From Costus lasius (lineage: Eukaryota > Streptophyta > Magnoliopsida > Zingiberales > Costaceae): a stretch of 64,000 nt of DNA. Location of the stretch: positions 23,247,501-23,311,500 of the forward strand of contig CM050454.1 of the NCBI GenBank assembly GCA_027563935.2. The letters run 5' to 3'. Below the pieces are notes generated by a model. That model had not been told where the DNA came from. It searched no databases and saw only the letters and a list, made by a program, of their open reading frames with translations. A program made the translations under genes and the position numbers. This document shows, piece by piece, positions 45,188-57,668 of this stretch; positions within the stretch are counted from its first letter, which is position 1, and every line of letters begins with the position of its first letter.

Positions 45188-48041
45188 TGTAAGATCCAAG
45201 GATCTTAAGTCCTGGTAAGCATTATTTTTGATTTAAATAGAATTATTGACTGTGATATTTTTCTATGTATTGGTTGTTAATAGTTAATTAACTAGAGATT
45301 TTTGGATGTTAATGTTAATTAATTAACTAACTTATTGGATGTTAATTTTCAGTTAATTAATTAGAGTTTATTGGTTAATTAATTAGACCTTATTGGTTAA
45401 TTAACTAGCTTATTGGATATTAATTAAATCCTTATTGGATTTGCGTTTAAGTGAATTCATTAAATGGATGTTAATTTAAATTCTTATTGGACTTTCACTT
45501 AAACTATGGGTTATTGGGTTAGATGGATATTAGATTTAAAATTTGAATTAGTTAGTTAAATGGATTAAACCCTATTTGAATTAATTGGTTAATGGGTTAA
45601 AAATTAAAAACCGAAATGTTAAGTGGGAATTTTCGGCTAGGGTAGAGTTTTTGGCGAAATTGTTGGCTTGGAAGAAACCTTGGGCGACGGCTAGGAGGAA
45701 GAAGGCGATCTTGGTGTTCTTGGAATTATTGAGGTGATTTTCTTCATCTTCTTCCCTTGGCGAATTTCCTTGAGGTGAAGAAGCTTCCTTGGCGAGTTCT
45801 TGGAGATCCTTTGGGCGACATCAAGGCTTTAGACGATTTTTTGTGTGGAGGATTTTCGGTTTAAGAGGTGAGTGGGGTGTCTTAATTGATTTCTAGCAAT
45901 TTGGTTGTGTTAATTGATGCATTAAATTGATTAGAAATTTTACCATGTTAAAAACCGAAAACTCAAGACTTCTCTTTGTTATAAACCGAAAGTTACAATG
46001 GTATAATTATCATGAAAACTCAAGACTCCTTGTTAACTAAGGTTTTATTTAAGTTGGAAATTTTATCATGCTAAAAACCAAATTATGATGTATCTTCATG
46101 AAAACCGAAAATTTGTATAGGTGTATATCTCATGAAAACCGAAACTTGTAGCTTGAAATTTAAGGTATTTTTATAGGGAATTTTGGTAGCATTAAACCAT
46201 TGAATTGGGAGTATGAAATTCTTGTTAACTAGGTATTTTATAGGGAATTTTGGTAATATTAAATCGTTGATTTTTGGTAGCATGAGAATCTTGTTTGAAA
46301 TAGATATTATGTTTGAAACCGTGGGCTAGATGTGATGTTTTGTGAACCAGATTGTAAGAGCATGGATTTTAATCTTATGTTGATTTTTATGGATGCCCTA
46401 ATAAATGCTAATAATATTATAAGAGTCATGTTTGTTTATTTATGACCATGAATCTTTGTTTGAGAAATTTGGGTGATAACTTAGCAAGGCTGCACTGAAT
46501 TGATCAGCATGAAACCTAAGGACTACCCTACATTATGTGATTTTTTGAATGTTATGTGATTATGTGATTTTGAATATTATGCGGTTATGTGATTTTGAAT
46601 ATTATGTGGTTATGTGATTTCAAATATTATATGTTGTGATCATGGAATGGTTAGGACTAAGGCTAAGTGTAACTGTGTGCTCAATGGGATAGTTGATATG
46701 TGAAATGTTAAGGGTTGGATATTTCAGCCCTGTATTGTGATATGTGAAGGGGGTTGATGTTCAGCCTGCCTGTTATGATTATTGTGATGGGGGTTGATGT
46801 TCAGCCTGCCCGATATGATTATTGTGATGACTATCCTAGAGTCTAGTTGACACTTAGGAGTCCACCTTTGTGATATAAGATATAAGATGTGTCTGTTGTC
46901 CAGTAGGAACCCTTTGGGAGAATGAGTTTTGACGCAAAGTGCCATGTCTTGGTCGGACAGGGGGCCACCTCTTGATGTCATCACTCTTTTGTGTTATGGG
47001 GTGTCGTAGAGCAAAGTGCCACGTCATGACCTGGCGGGGGCCACCTCTTGAATCTACACATCTTTTTGTGTTATGGGGTGTAGTAGAGCAAAGTGCCACG
47101 TCGTGACCTGGCGGGGGCCACCTCTTGATTCTATACACTGTCCATCTATATGTTGCATGCAGGCTTCTCCCAGTGCTTAGGCCAAAGCCGGGTTAGACCA
47201 TGATGGTCACTACTGAATATGCTGGACAACTAGGTTAACTAAGTGGTTAATGTGTACAGTGGTTTAGAGTGTAGCTCTAGAACCTTAGTTACTCTATGGG
47301 GACAGTTGTGTGATGTCTTGGCAGTGTATACTTGATTGTTCATATGTGTTTTGTTCTTTAATTTTGTTATATGTTGATATGATAATCTGTTAAAGATTTT
47401 TAAAATAATCTGCCTGTATTTTTGAATGTATGCTATGGATGGTCGTTTGAGACTATCCACTCACTGGGCTATGTAGCTCACCCCTCAATGTTTTCAGGTG
47501 TAGAACAGGGGCGCACTGCATGAGTTAGCATGTTATACGGATATTGTGATTCTCCATGCTGGTTGGATGTATAACTTTTGTGCTTAATTAACTGAGGCCG
47601 GATGTGGCCGAATTATATGAACTTGAGTTGCCAGTTGTGGCCAAACTATGTGTGAACTTGTGTTGCCGGTTGTGGCGGTTTTGATATTATGATTTTTTTT
47701 GTGTCACCGCGGGCTTTGGCCTGGTTTCGGTGTTTGGTATCACTGTGAAACTTTATGGAATCGACGTTGTGATTTTGTTTTGAATTTCAGTTTGATGTGT
47801 ATTTTTACAATCGGTTTTGATATACATGTAACTTGCATATGTCTAGTGCAAGTATTGCGTGGTGGCAGGTACCTTTATGGATTGTGTTTCTTGGAGATTG
47901 TATGTATGGATTTTTGGAAATTTTCAGATCATGTTTCTTGAACTCGGTTTTACCTAGCATGTGAATCGATCTTGTATGACACATCCTGTTTCTTCTGTGA
48001 TTTGTGTTGCTTGTTTGGGGTTAAGATAACGGGATGTTACA
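45188..48041 (+). repeat. LTR2 of element D (2854 bp)
   Basis: Same length as LTR1. Differences seen by eye lie near 45331 (T for A), 45655 (C for G), 47346 (G for C), 47458 (C for T) and 47808 (A for G). It serves as the 3' LTR of the first unit and the 5' LTR of the deleted second unit. Confidence 0.95.
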
Positions 48042-48167
48042 GAATGGTATCAGAGCAGTTGACTAGCTAAAACTTAGTTCGGGGGAAAACATGTTTGTGT
48101 ATTGCTAGACACCTGATAGGTTTATGTTTGTTTTCCTTACTATGGTATGTGTGTGTAGGAACTTAAG

Positions 48168-49366
48168 ATGGTGCGAACTAGAGGAAATGCTAGCGGCGAG
48201 GATGAGCAGACCCCGAATTTCTCAAGGGCTATTGAGGCTCTGACTGGCATGGTACAGCAACAAGGTGCCATGATAGAGAGGCAAGCTCAGATGCTGCAGC
48301 AACAACAGACTCAGCATCAAGAGGCACAACAGCAGCTTTTGCAGCAGCTGACTCAAGAGAGACCCCAGACTACTACTCGAGCAGTGGGGGATGACTCTCA
48401 GGAGGGCGCTCACAGGCGCTATGCCTCACTTGTGAGTGAATTCCAGAAACTGGGTCCCAGCTCTTTTTATGGGGGCTCAGAATCCAGTACTGCCGAGAAC
48501 TGGCAGTTGTGCTTGGAAAAGATTTTCCAAGTCATGCGGTGCTCGGACGAAGACAAGTTATGTCTGACCACCTATATGATGCGTGGTGACGCAGATGAGT
48601 GGTGAGACTTGCTGAGGAAAAACATGAGACAGTAGATTGGCCCTATTTCTTGTCTCAATTTAATGAGAAGTACTTCCCTGATAGCTTGGTGGAGGACCGA
48701 GAGGTGGCATTTATTCACCTGGAGCAGGGTGATATGACAGTAGACCAGTATGAATTGCAGTTCACTAAGTTGGGAAAGTATGCCCCTCACCTGATAAACA
48801 CTGAAAAGAGAAGGGCTACTAAGTTTCTTAGAGGTCTCAGATGGGACATTCGGGAGCAGGTTAGTGCTCAGCATTTGGAGACTTATGTTGAGACTGTTGG
48901 GCGAGCACGCACCATTGAGAGATACATATCTGAGAGGAGTTCTCATGTTGCCGTGACCGTGGTTCCTGCAGCTGAGACGGCAGCTCCTCAGTATGGCATT
49001 GGCGGCAAGGGTAAGAAGTACCCCAAGCATAAGGATTACAAGAAGAGCAGGTATAAGCCTTACTCTTACAAGGCACCGCAGCAGTTCAGGGATGTCAGAG
49101 ATGTAAAGAACAGTATCACAGAGGATAGGACTTGTAATTATTGTGGGATCAAGGGACATCTGGTGAAGGATTGTTATAAGAAGAATGGTGTATGCTTCAG
49201 ATGTAAGAAACCAGGGCACATGGTCAAAGACTGCAAAGAGCCTGAGATACAGAATAGAGGCGCAGAGAAGCCTACAGTCCAGACACGAGTTTATGCTGTG
49301 GCTGAGAAGGACACACGAGCTTCCCGATCCGTCGTGGAAGGTACCTTATTTGTATTTGATCAGTTT
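48168..49366 (+). pseudogene. gag: Second, truncated gag of the D tandem array
   Basis: Starts at ATG 48168, exactly 7593 bp after the first copy's ATG, and is nearly identical to it. A 13-bp deletion between GTGGT repeats at 48603 shifts the frame, so a stop occurs at 48603-48605; the second part (48606-49366, both CCHC knuckles kept) is in another frame. At 49361-49366 gag jumps into LTR sequence through a shared TCAGTT. Protease, RT, RNase H, integrase and PPT are all missing. Confidence 0.95.
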
Positions 49367-49614
49367 GATGTGTATTTTTGCAATCGGTTTTGATATACAT
49401 GTAACTTGCATATGTCTAGTGCAAGTATTGCGTGGTGGCAGGTACCTTTATGGATTGTGTTTCTTGGAGATTGTATGTATGGATTTTTGGAAATTTTCAG
49501 ATCATGTTTCTTGAACTCGGTTTTACCTAGCATGTGAATCGATCTTGTATGACACATCCTGTTTCTTCTGTGATTTGTGTTGCTTGTTTGGGGTTAAGAT
49601 AACGGGATGTTACA
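49361..49614 (+). repeat. LTR3 stub of element D
   Basis: Identical by eye to the last 248-254 bp of LTR1 (40195-40448), including a G at the site where LTR2 has A. Followed by the GACAG target duplication. Confidence 0.93.
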
Positions 49615-50850
49615 GACAGCCTGGATGGGCGGCTGGATAGCACCTGTGCGCAAGCTGTACAGGTGGCTATAAGCCGACTGCAGAAGGGCGTGTAGCGATG
49701 TCTGTTTGAGGCGACTAGTGAACGATCATGATTATGGCCCGGGTTCACACCCGCTTGCCGGAAATCATGTGGGACGTTCAGCCCTTAAGGCATGGATTGT
49801 CGACCATTGGGTCGACACAAGTCATTTGAAATTATTAAAATGTATAATTGACCTGCGTGTCAAACCATGTCTAGATAGTTTTTAAAATGTAATTTGATCA
49901 GACATGAGCACACAGCACATATGGCAGAGGCATTTGCAGCAGTTGGCTTCACTAGGTGGGTGGTCTAGAGTTCGACTCTAGAACAGGCGCATTCTATCTG
50001 GTGGGCGCATTTGGGCTGCAGATGGCGTTTGGGCCCGGGCTGGGCCGGATGAGGTACAAGAGTCCCATAAAGAGCTCAAGTAAAGACTTTTGTTAAACTA
50101 GGGTTTTACTTAAGTTTTATGGGCGTTTACCACATAAGATAATGGTGCTTTCATTTACTATTTTAAGTATACAGCACATGCATGTTTTATTCTTCAGCTA
50201 TCACTATAGAATTTGTATGATAGTAAGAAGATAAAAAGACCGTTAAAATCCAACGGAAATATCAAGCTATCGATTGCCTTCTGACGCGAAACCTCACTGT
50301 TCTGACTATCGTTGGGGCCGTGTTGTACCCACTCAGTGGGCACGCCCAGCTATCTTCAAACGGTGCGCGATTACACCTACATGCTACAGAGAAGGGATTT
50401 ATCGCTTCTCGTTGCAGCACGTGGTGGTCCAGGAAGTAGGTCAGGTCAGCTTGACCATATAGGCTACAAATTGAGCATATGATAGCTATATGGAGGCAGC
50501 CATCTGAGGAATCAGAAACTGTGTTGTACCAACTCAGTTGGCACAGTCTCATGGATTGCCTAGATGAAGGGGAATCGCACGGGTTGGCGATTGGCATGGA
50601 TTGCCCACCAGTGATTAGTGCTTGAACTCTCTGTGCATCTTATCTCGCCTGAGCCGGACGCGGAGATCAAATATGAAATCTGGATCCCATCTCACTAAAA
50701 GAGTTTTACTCTTTCGGGCTGTTTTATTGGATTTTCAGTCAGATAAAATAGTGAGAAAAAGAATCACTCTTAAGTCCTGGAATGATTCTAACATGGATAT
50801 TGACCTTGTTGTTCTTGCTATGTTGTAGATTCCTGCAGCAACGAACACCA
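49615..50850 (+). other. Leader of element B, second part
   Basis: Resumes after element D with GACAG. Non-coding, alignable with the A and E leaders. Contains a perfect 7-bp hairpin TCTAGAG-TTCGA-CTCTAGA (49964-49982) and the stem-loop series SL1 50319-50344, SL2 50389-50410, SL3 50518-50547. A TTGTAG just before 50830 marks the gag-proximal end. Confidence 0.78.
50319..50547 (+). other. Conserved leader stem-loop series, element B copy
   Basis: SL1: CGTG/CACG, bulge TTGTA, CCCACT/AGTGGG. SL2: GAGAAG/CTTCTC. SL3: ACTGTG/CACAGT perfect lower stem, bulge TTGTA, CCAACT/AGTTGG. Same order and similar spacing as in A and E. Confidence 0.6.
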
Positions 50851-50861
50851 CAGGGCTCAAC

Positions 50862-53800
50862 TTGCGATCCATATTGGAAAAGGAGAAGTTTGCTGGGCCA
50901 AACTTCTCAGACTGGTACAGACAGCTGAAGATTGTCCTCAAAGCTGAGAGAAAGCTGTACGTCCTTGAGTCGGCAATGCCAGCTCAACCCGCTGCGAACG
51001 CCGCAAAGGCGGTTCGAGATGCTTATGAGAAGCACGTCAGTGATAGTACTGATGTCGCTTGCCTTGCTTGCGTCAATGACGCCCGAGCTCCAGCGTCAGC
51101 ATGAGGATTTGTCTGCTATTGATATTATAGCAAATCTGAAATTGTTGTATGCTGCACAGGCAAGGACAGAACGCTATAACTTGACGAAACTTTTCTTTCA
51201 TAGCAAACTGACTGAAGGGAGTCCAGTGGGAGCTCACGTACTCAAGATGATTGGGTACAAAGAAGCTCTAGAGAAACTGGGTCATACCATCAATCAAGAA
51301 CTTATTGTAGACATTATCTTGCAGTCTCTTCCGGCTTCTTTCGATGCGTTCATTATTAATTTTAATATGAACAAAATCGACTATACTCCGGCAGAATTAC
51401 TGAATATGCTCTGCACTACAGAGCAGACTCTTGAGAAGGGAAAGCCTTCGTCCTCTGTTTTGATGGTCCCTTCTGGGAATAAAAAGAAGGGAAAGAAGGG
51501 AAAAACCCCTATCAAGAGCTACAACAAGGCTTTGAAACAAAAGATAAAGCGGTCAAAGGACAACAGATGCTTCCATTGTGGCCAGCTGGGTCACTGGAAG
51601 AAGGACTGTAGAGCGCTCCGAGGAGAGAAGAAGGGAAGCAAGCCTTCCACTTCTGGCTCAGGTATTTTCGTGACTGAAGTCATGGTTGCTTCTTCTATTT
51701 CATGGGTGTTGGACACTGCATGTGGAGTTCACATTTGTTCAAATGTGCAGGAACTCAAGAGAAGAAGACAAGTGGGACAGCATGAGGTGGACCTACGAGT
51801 TGGAAACGGGGCACGAGTTGCTGCTGTTGCTGTAGGAGAATATCACATCTCTTTACCATCTGGACTTGTATTAGAACTTGACAATTGTTACTTTGTACCA
51901 AGCATAACAAAGAATATTATCTCTATTCCTGCTCTTGTCAGGAAAGGTTTTTCATTTGAATGCAAAACTTCACAGTGCTGTATTTCATTTGATGGTATTG
52001 TTTATGCAACTGGGTCGATTAACAATGGGTTATACATGTTGGACATGGAATGTTCTGTACAACAAATTGATAATAAGAAAGCCAAGCATGCTGATGATAG
52101 CACCTTGTTATGGCATAGTCGTCTAGGCCATATTAACAAGAAACGCATTAAGCGGTTGCATGACTATGGACTGCTGGGATCATTCTCCTATGAGGAGCTT
52201 GATACATGCAAGGCTTGTTTAATGGGTAAGATGACGAAGACTCCTTTTACTAATAATGGTAAAAGGGCTTCAGGTTTACTTGACCTTATTCACAGTGATG
52301 TGTGTGGGCCATTTAGTATACATGCCAAAGGTGGCTATTCATACTTCATTACTTTTACTGATGATTTCAGTAGGTATGGTTATGTCTACTTAATGAGACA
52401 TAAGAGTGAATCTTTTGACAAGTTCAAAGAATTCAAAAATGAAGTACAGAATCAGTTAGGCCGAAATATCAAGGCACTTCGATCAGATCGAGGTGGAGAA
52501 TACTTGAGTCATGAGTTTAATGACTATCTGAAGGAGTGTGGGATCATCTCACAGCTCACTCCGCCGGGGACACCGCAATGGAATGGTGTGTCCGAGAGGA
52601 GGAATCGAACCTTATTGGATATGGTTCGTTCTATGATGAGTCAAGCTACTCTACCTTACTCCTTTTGGGGATTTGCACTGGAAACAGCTGCAAAGGTGCT
52701 AAACCGAATGCCATCCAAGGCCGTTTCAAAGATGCCATATGAGTTATGGTATAAGAAACAGCCGAGCTTGACATTTATCAAGATCTGGGGTTGCGAGGCT
52801 TATGTCAAAAAGCTCGCCTCTGGGAAACTGAAAAGAAGATCTGATAAATGCATATTTGTCGGATACCCTAAAGAAACTAAGGGTTATTATTTCTACAATC
52901 CCAAGGAGAATAAAGTGTTTGTTGCTCGAACGGCTATTTTTCTTGAGAAGGAGTTTCTTCTGCAAGAGGCCAGTGGGAGAGAAATAATGCTGGATGAAAT
53001 TCCAGAAGAGGGACAAAGTAGTCAAGCAAAGTTGGATGAGCCTGAGCCAATAGATCAGGTTAATGTTCAACCTGAGGCTCAGGCATCACGGGAACCGCGT
53101 AGATCGGGAAGGATTCGTCGTCAGCCTGAGCGCTATGACGGAGTCTACATCATTAATGATGAACCCCTCACTTATGCGGATGCGGTCAGTGGACCGGAGT
53201 CAGCAAGATGGCTTGAAGCTATGCGAGCCGAGATGGACTCCATGTCAGATAACCAAGTCTGGGATTTGGTTGATCCGCCTTCGGGGATAATCCCTATAGG
53301 CTGTAAGTGGATCTTCAGAAAGAAGAAAGACATGGATGGTAACGTAGTTACCTATAAGGGCAGGCTGGTTGCGAAAGGTTTCAAACAAATCTACGGGATA
53401 GATTATGATGAAACTTTCTCTCCTGTAGCCATGTTCAAGTCCATTCGAATTATTCTCGCGATAGCAGCATATTATGATTATGAGATCTGGCAAATGGATG
53501 TGAAAACCGCTTTCCTTAACGAAAAATTAGAAGAGGATGTGTACATGACACAACCTGAAGGTTTCATTAATCCATCAGAACGTCATAGAATATGCAAATT
53601 AAAAAAGTCCATTTATGGACTAAAACAAGCATCGAGAAGCTGGAATATTCGTTTTGATGAATCAGTTTCTGAATTTGGTTTCATCAAAAATGAAGATGAC
53701 CCATGTGTATATAAAAGGTTTAGTGGGAGCGTGATTACTTTCCTAGTTCTCTACGTCGATGATATTTTAATCATTGGAAACGATATTCCTGAACTGCATG

Positions 53801-54717
53801 CAGTCAAAGTGTGGTTAGGAAAATGTTTCCAGATGAAAGATTTAGGAGAAGCGACCTATATACTAGGTGTGAAGATCTTTAGAGATAGATCTAATAGGCT
53901 TCTCGGGCTATGCCAAAGTACTTACATCGATAAGGTCCTGGAGAGATTCCATTTAGAAAATTCTAAAAGAGGATATCTTCCAGTCAGACATGGTCTGAAT
54001 CTTTCAAAAGGCCAGTGTCCTCAAACACAGTCTGAGAAAGATGAGATGGACAATACGCCTTATGCTTCGGCTATTGGGTCCATCATGTATGCGATGTTGT
54101 GTACTCGCCCAGACGTCGCTTACGGGTTAAGCGTAACCAGTCGGTTCCAAGGTAAACCAGGGAAGGCACACTGGATTGCAGTCAAGAACGTTTTGAAATA
54201 TCTTCGCAGAACCAAAGATATGTTCTTGATTTATGAAGGTCAGGGAGAACTCAGTATTGAAGGATATACTGATGCCTCGTTCCAATCTGACCAAGACGAT
54301 TTCCGATCGCAATCAGGCTATGTTTTTAGCTTGAATGGAGGAGCAGTGGTGTGGAAGAGTTTCAAACAATCAATTGTTGCTGATTCCACAACAGAAGCCG
54401 AGTATGTTGCAGCCTCAGAAGCATCAAAGGAGGCAGTATGGATTCGTAAGTTCATTCAGGAACTTGGTGTTGTTCCTTCAAGTGCAGATCCATTGGTTAT
54501 CTTCTGTGATAACACCGGAGCGATTGCACAAGCGAAGGAACCACGGTCACACCAGAAGTCCAAGCACATACAGAGAAGGTTTCACTTGATCCGTGAAATC
54601 ATTGATCGAGGAGACATCAAGATCTGCAAGATTCATACAGATGACAATCTAGCTGACCCGCTTACAAAGCCTCTGACGCAGCAGAAGCATGAGAAGCACT
54701 GTAAAATATGGGCTTGA
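50862..54717 (+). pseudogene. gag-pol: gag-pol of element B, nearly intact
   Basis: The gag start codon of E is ACA here, and an in-frame upstream stop leaves no obvious replacement, so gag initiation is lost. A 2-bp deletion near 51074 shifts the frame. From there to TGA 54715-54717 the frame is open for about 1215 codons. It holds the CCHC knuckle CFHCGQLGHWKKDC, the protease-like LDTACGVHIC (an unusual DTAC rather than DSG/DTG), GAG-pre-integrase, integrase (HSDVCGPF, RSDRGGEYL, GVSERRNRT), Copia RT ([23 protein letters not shown]) and RNase H (YTDASFQSDQDD, DSTTEAEYVA). All RT and integrase catalytic landmarks are present. The C-terminus differs from A through a 1-bp deletion near 54703. 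Confidence 0.92.
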
Positions 54718-54743
54718 GATTTCTCAACCATTAGTTTAAGTGC

Positions 54744-54754
54744 AAGTGGGAGAT
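54744..54754 (+). other. Polypurine tract of element B
   Basis: AAGTGGGAGAT right before the 3' LTR, identical to that of A. Confidence 0.85.
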
Positions 54755-55978
54755 TGTTAGGGTATGCCCTTAGGCTAATGTTTGAGGCCTTGGGTTATTG
54801 TCAGTATCATGTATAAACTAAATATATTTGTTTAAAAAGGTAATTGTTGTTATTCAGATTGTTACATTATCTGCTGTTATATGTATACTTCTGGGTAATG
54901 TCTCAATGATGTTCAGTTTAGCTGACATTCAGTATTGTCCTTAGTCGAGATATCTTGGTGAACATGAGACAGCCTTGGTATGATTGAGACTAATATGTGT
55001 TCTAATCTTATAGGATGCTTCGAGCATGGAATAAGATTTAGACACATAGGTGCATTGGATGTACTGGACTGACCCTTCTCAGGATATTCAATTGTTTGTC
55101 ACAATGTGAATAATCCTTGTATGCAAGCAAGTGGCATATTCCCTCTGAGTTGAGATCACTTGTGTTTCTAAGTGATGATTGGCATTATCTTGAGGTAGTT
55201 CCATATCATTTGAAAGATAATGATTAAGGATTATCTTGGATAGTGGGCATGAGTCATGTTAGGGTACTTGTGATAGATATAGGATTGCCTCTCCTGGTTG
55301 GAGTGTGATGTTCTAAGGGGGCCCTATGGATGAAATGGTTGAGAATGTGTATGGCCATACCCAGACGACTATGTTCATCTGATCTAACCATTTTCATCAT
55401 GTTGGAATCACAGGCTTGACACGCTTGTCCGACAAGAACATCCAGTGGCAAAGGGAAACATGTATGCCAAGTGAATGAGATTCACACTTGTGCTGTGGTT
55501 TGGGAGTAGTCTTGGAAGACTCTTTCCTTCATATTGGAAGACAGTGATGTGTTGCTAGATACCTCTCTCTGGTCGTGATAATGTAGGTTATCGTTACCGA
55601 CATTGAAGGAAACCCTTAGGGTCGCACAATTTGATGATATGGCTTACTTATGTCAGATCGTGTGGACTGGAATTATTCTAGTTCAGTTTAAAGGATTTTA
55701 AGCTCTGATTAAAAGTGAGATCTAGTCTAATCATGTATGATTGATTAGGACATGTGATCGGTAAGCTTTGATCGGAGGATTGAAGCTTGATCGTAAAGAT
55801 CAGGGGTTCAATGTGATGTGTGGTTAGATCTTGAGCCATTTAGTTCAAAGAAGATTATAACCAGGGCTGGTTTGATTTGCTGCTTGAACCAAATTGAGAT
55901 TGAACCGGTTCACTTGTGAACGCACGGTTCAATTCAAAGAGGAGTTTTCGATCGCTTAAAGGGTAGTTATGGAGGGAG
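54755..55978 (+). repeat. 3' LTR of element B, interrupted by element E
   Basis: Starts TGTTAGGGTATG; aligns with 24888-25334 plus 36101 onward. Palindrome GTATGGCCATAC at 55349-55360. Broken after ...GGAGGGAG at 55978; the 5' LTR continues TTACTAATTC at this point. The expected duplication GGGAG (55974-55978) should reappear after element E, outside the window. Confidence 0.92.
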
Positions 55979-57653
55979 TGTTGGGGTATGCCCTTAAGGC
56001 TAATGTTTGAGGCCTTGGGATTGTATCAGTATCATGTATAAACTCTTATGTTTATAAAGGCAATGGTTGTTATTCAGTTTGTTATATTATCTGCTACAAT
56101 ACATATACTTCTGAATAATGTCTCAATGCTGTTCAGCTGGGCTGACATGCAGTAAAGTCCTTAGTCGAGATATCTTGGTGAACATGAGACAGCCTTGATA
56201 TGATTGAGACTAATATGTGTTCTAATCTTATAGGATGCTTCGAGCATGGAATAAGATGTAGACTCATGGGTACATTGGATGTACTGGACAGACCCTACTA
56301 GGATATTCAATTGCTTGTCACAATGTGAATAATCCTTGTTTGCAACAAGTGGCACATGTCCTCTGACTTGAGATCACTTGTGTTTCTAAATGATGATTGT
56401 CATTGTTTTGAGGTAGTTCAATATCATTTGAAACATAATGGTTATAGACTATCTTGGATGGTGAGCTTGAGTCAGGTTAGGGCACTAGTGATAGACAAAG
56501 GATTGCCGTCTCCTTAATTGGAGTGTGATGTTCTAAAGGGGCCCCCCTGGATGAGATGATTGAGAAAGTGTATGGCCATACCCAGGTGACTATGTTCATC
56601 TGTTCTAATCATGCTCATCATATTGGAGCTACAGGCTTGACACGCTTGTCCAATAAGAACATCCAGTGGCAAAGGAATCATGTATGCCTAGTGAGTGGAT
56701 TCACACTTGTGCTGTTGTTTGGGTGTAGTCTTGGAAGACTCTTTCCTTTATATCGGGAGACAGTGATGTGTTGCTAGATACCCCTCACTGATCGTGATAA
56801 CGTGAGTTATCGTTACCGACATTTAAAGGAAACCCTTAGGGTCGCACAATTTGATGATATGGTATACTTAAGTCAGATCGTGTGGACTGAATTGTTTGGG
56901 TTCAGTTTAAAGGGATTTAGTCTCTGATTGTAAGTGAGATCTGGTCTGATCATGTTTGATTGATTAGGGCTTGAGATCGGTAAGTTTCGATCGAGAGAAT
57001 GGATGCTAGATCGGTGAGATCAGGAGCATCAAGAGATGAACGGTTGGATCTGGAGCCTTAGGGTTTAATTGTGATCTAGACCAAATCGCTTGGGTTAATT
57101 GGTCTTGGACCAAACTGAAATTGAACCAGCTCATCAAGTGAGTGCATGGTTCAAGTGGAGAGGAGTATGCGCTTGGGGTAATCCCATGGTCGCATGAAGA
57201 GAGTGGTTTACTATTTTTGGAAACCATGTTTCCAAATCGTGACCACGCCTCACGATAGCTTCTCTTCACGCCTATTGTCGCTCCTTCATCGCGTGGCTCT
57301 CTCATTTCGAGTGTTTTTGGGGTTGACGACAAGAAGCAAATCGCCAAGCAAAGAAAAGGTTCTCTCTTCCCTTCCATACGACAAGGACTCCTTAGAACCT
57401 TGCTAGCACAAGGAGCACTAAGGGAGTAGGCGATCACATCTTGTGTGCGTCTTCTCTGGAGGAGAGCGACTTCACTCTCTGCTTCCAAGTCGCCATCCAT
57501 ACAATGGCATCGGTATGATTTCTTCTCTGATCTTTGAAATCGATTTATGTTGATCATATTACATGCATAGATCCTAGAAACCCCTTCCGCTGCATCAAAA
57601 CCTTCATATGCGCCTATTAGGGTTTCGCCCTCCCCTTGTTTAGGGGACCTACA
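55979..57653 (+). repeat. 5' LTR of element E (1675 bp)
   Basis: TGTTGGGGTATG ... CCTACA. Palindrome GTATGGCCATAC at 56570-56581. A 224-codon open frame on the minus strand (57006-57680) is only the LTR read backwards and has no domain. Confidence 0.93.
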
Positions 57654-57655
57654 AT

Positions 57656-57668
57656 TGGTATCAGAGCC
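57656..57668 (+). other. Primer binding site of element E
   Basis: TGGTATCAGAGCC two bases after the LTR end. Confidence 0.92.

Larger units (their letters stand above)
37595..49614 (+). mobile_element. Ty3/Gypsy element D, partial tandem array
   Basis: The outer boundaries carry one target duplication, GACAG (37590-37594 and 49615-49619). Inside: LTR1 37595-40448, full internal region with intact gag-pol, LTR2 45188-48041, a second PBS and a second gag that is cut short, and a 248-254 bp stub of LTR3 ending at 49614. LTR1 and LTR2 are both 2854 bp with about five differences by eye. This fits unequal recombination between LTRs giving LTR-int-LTR-int-LTR, followed by deletion in the second unit. 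D is related to C at the protein level but has a different LTR (TGTAAGATCC). Confidence 0.93.
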
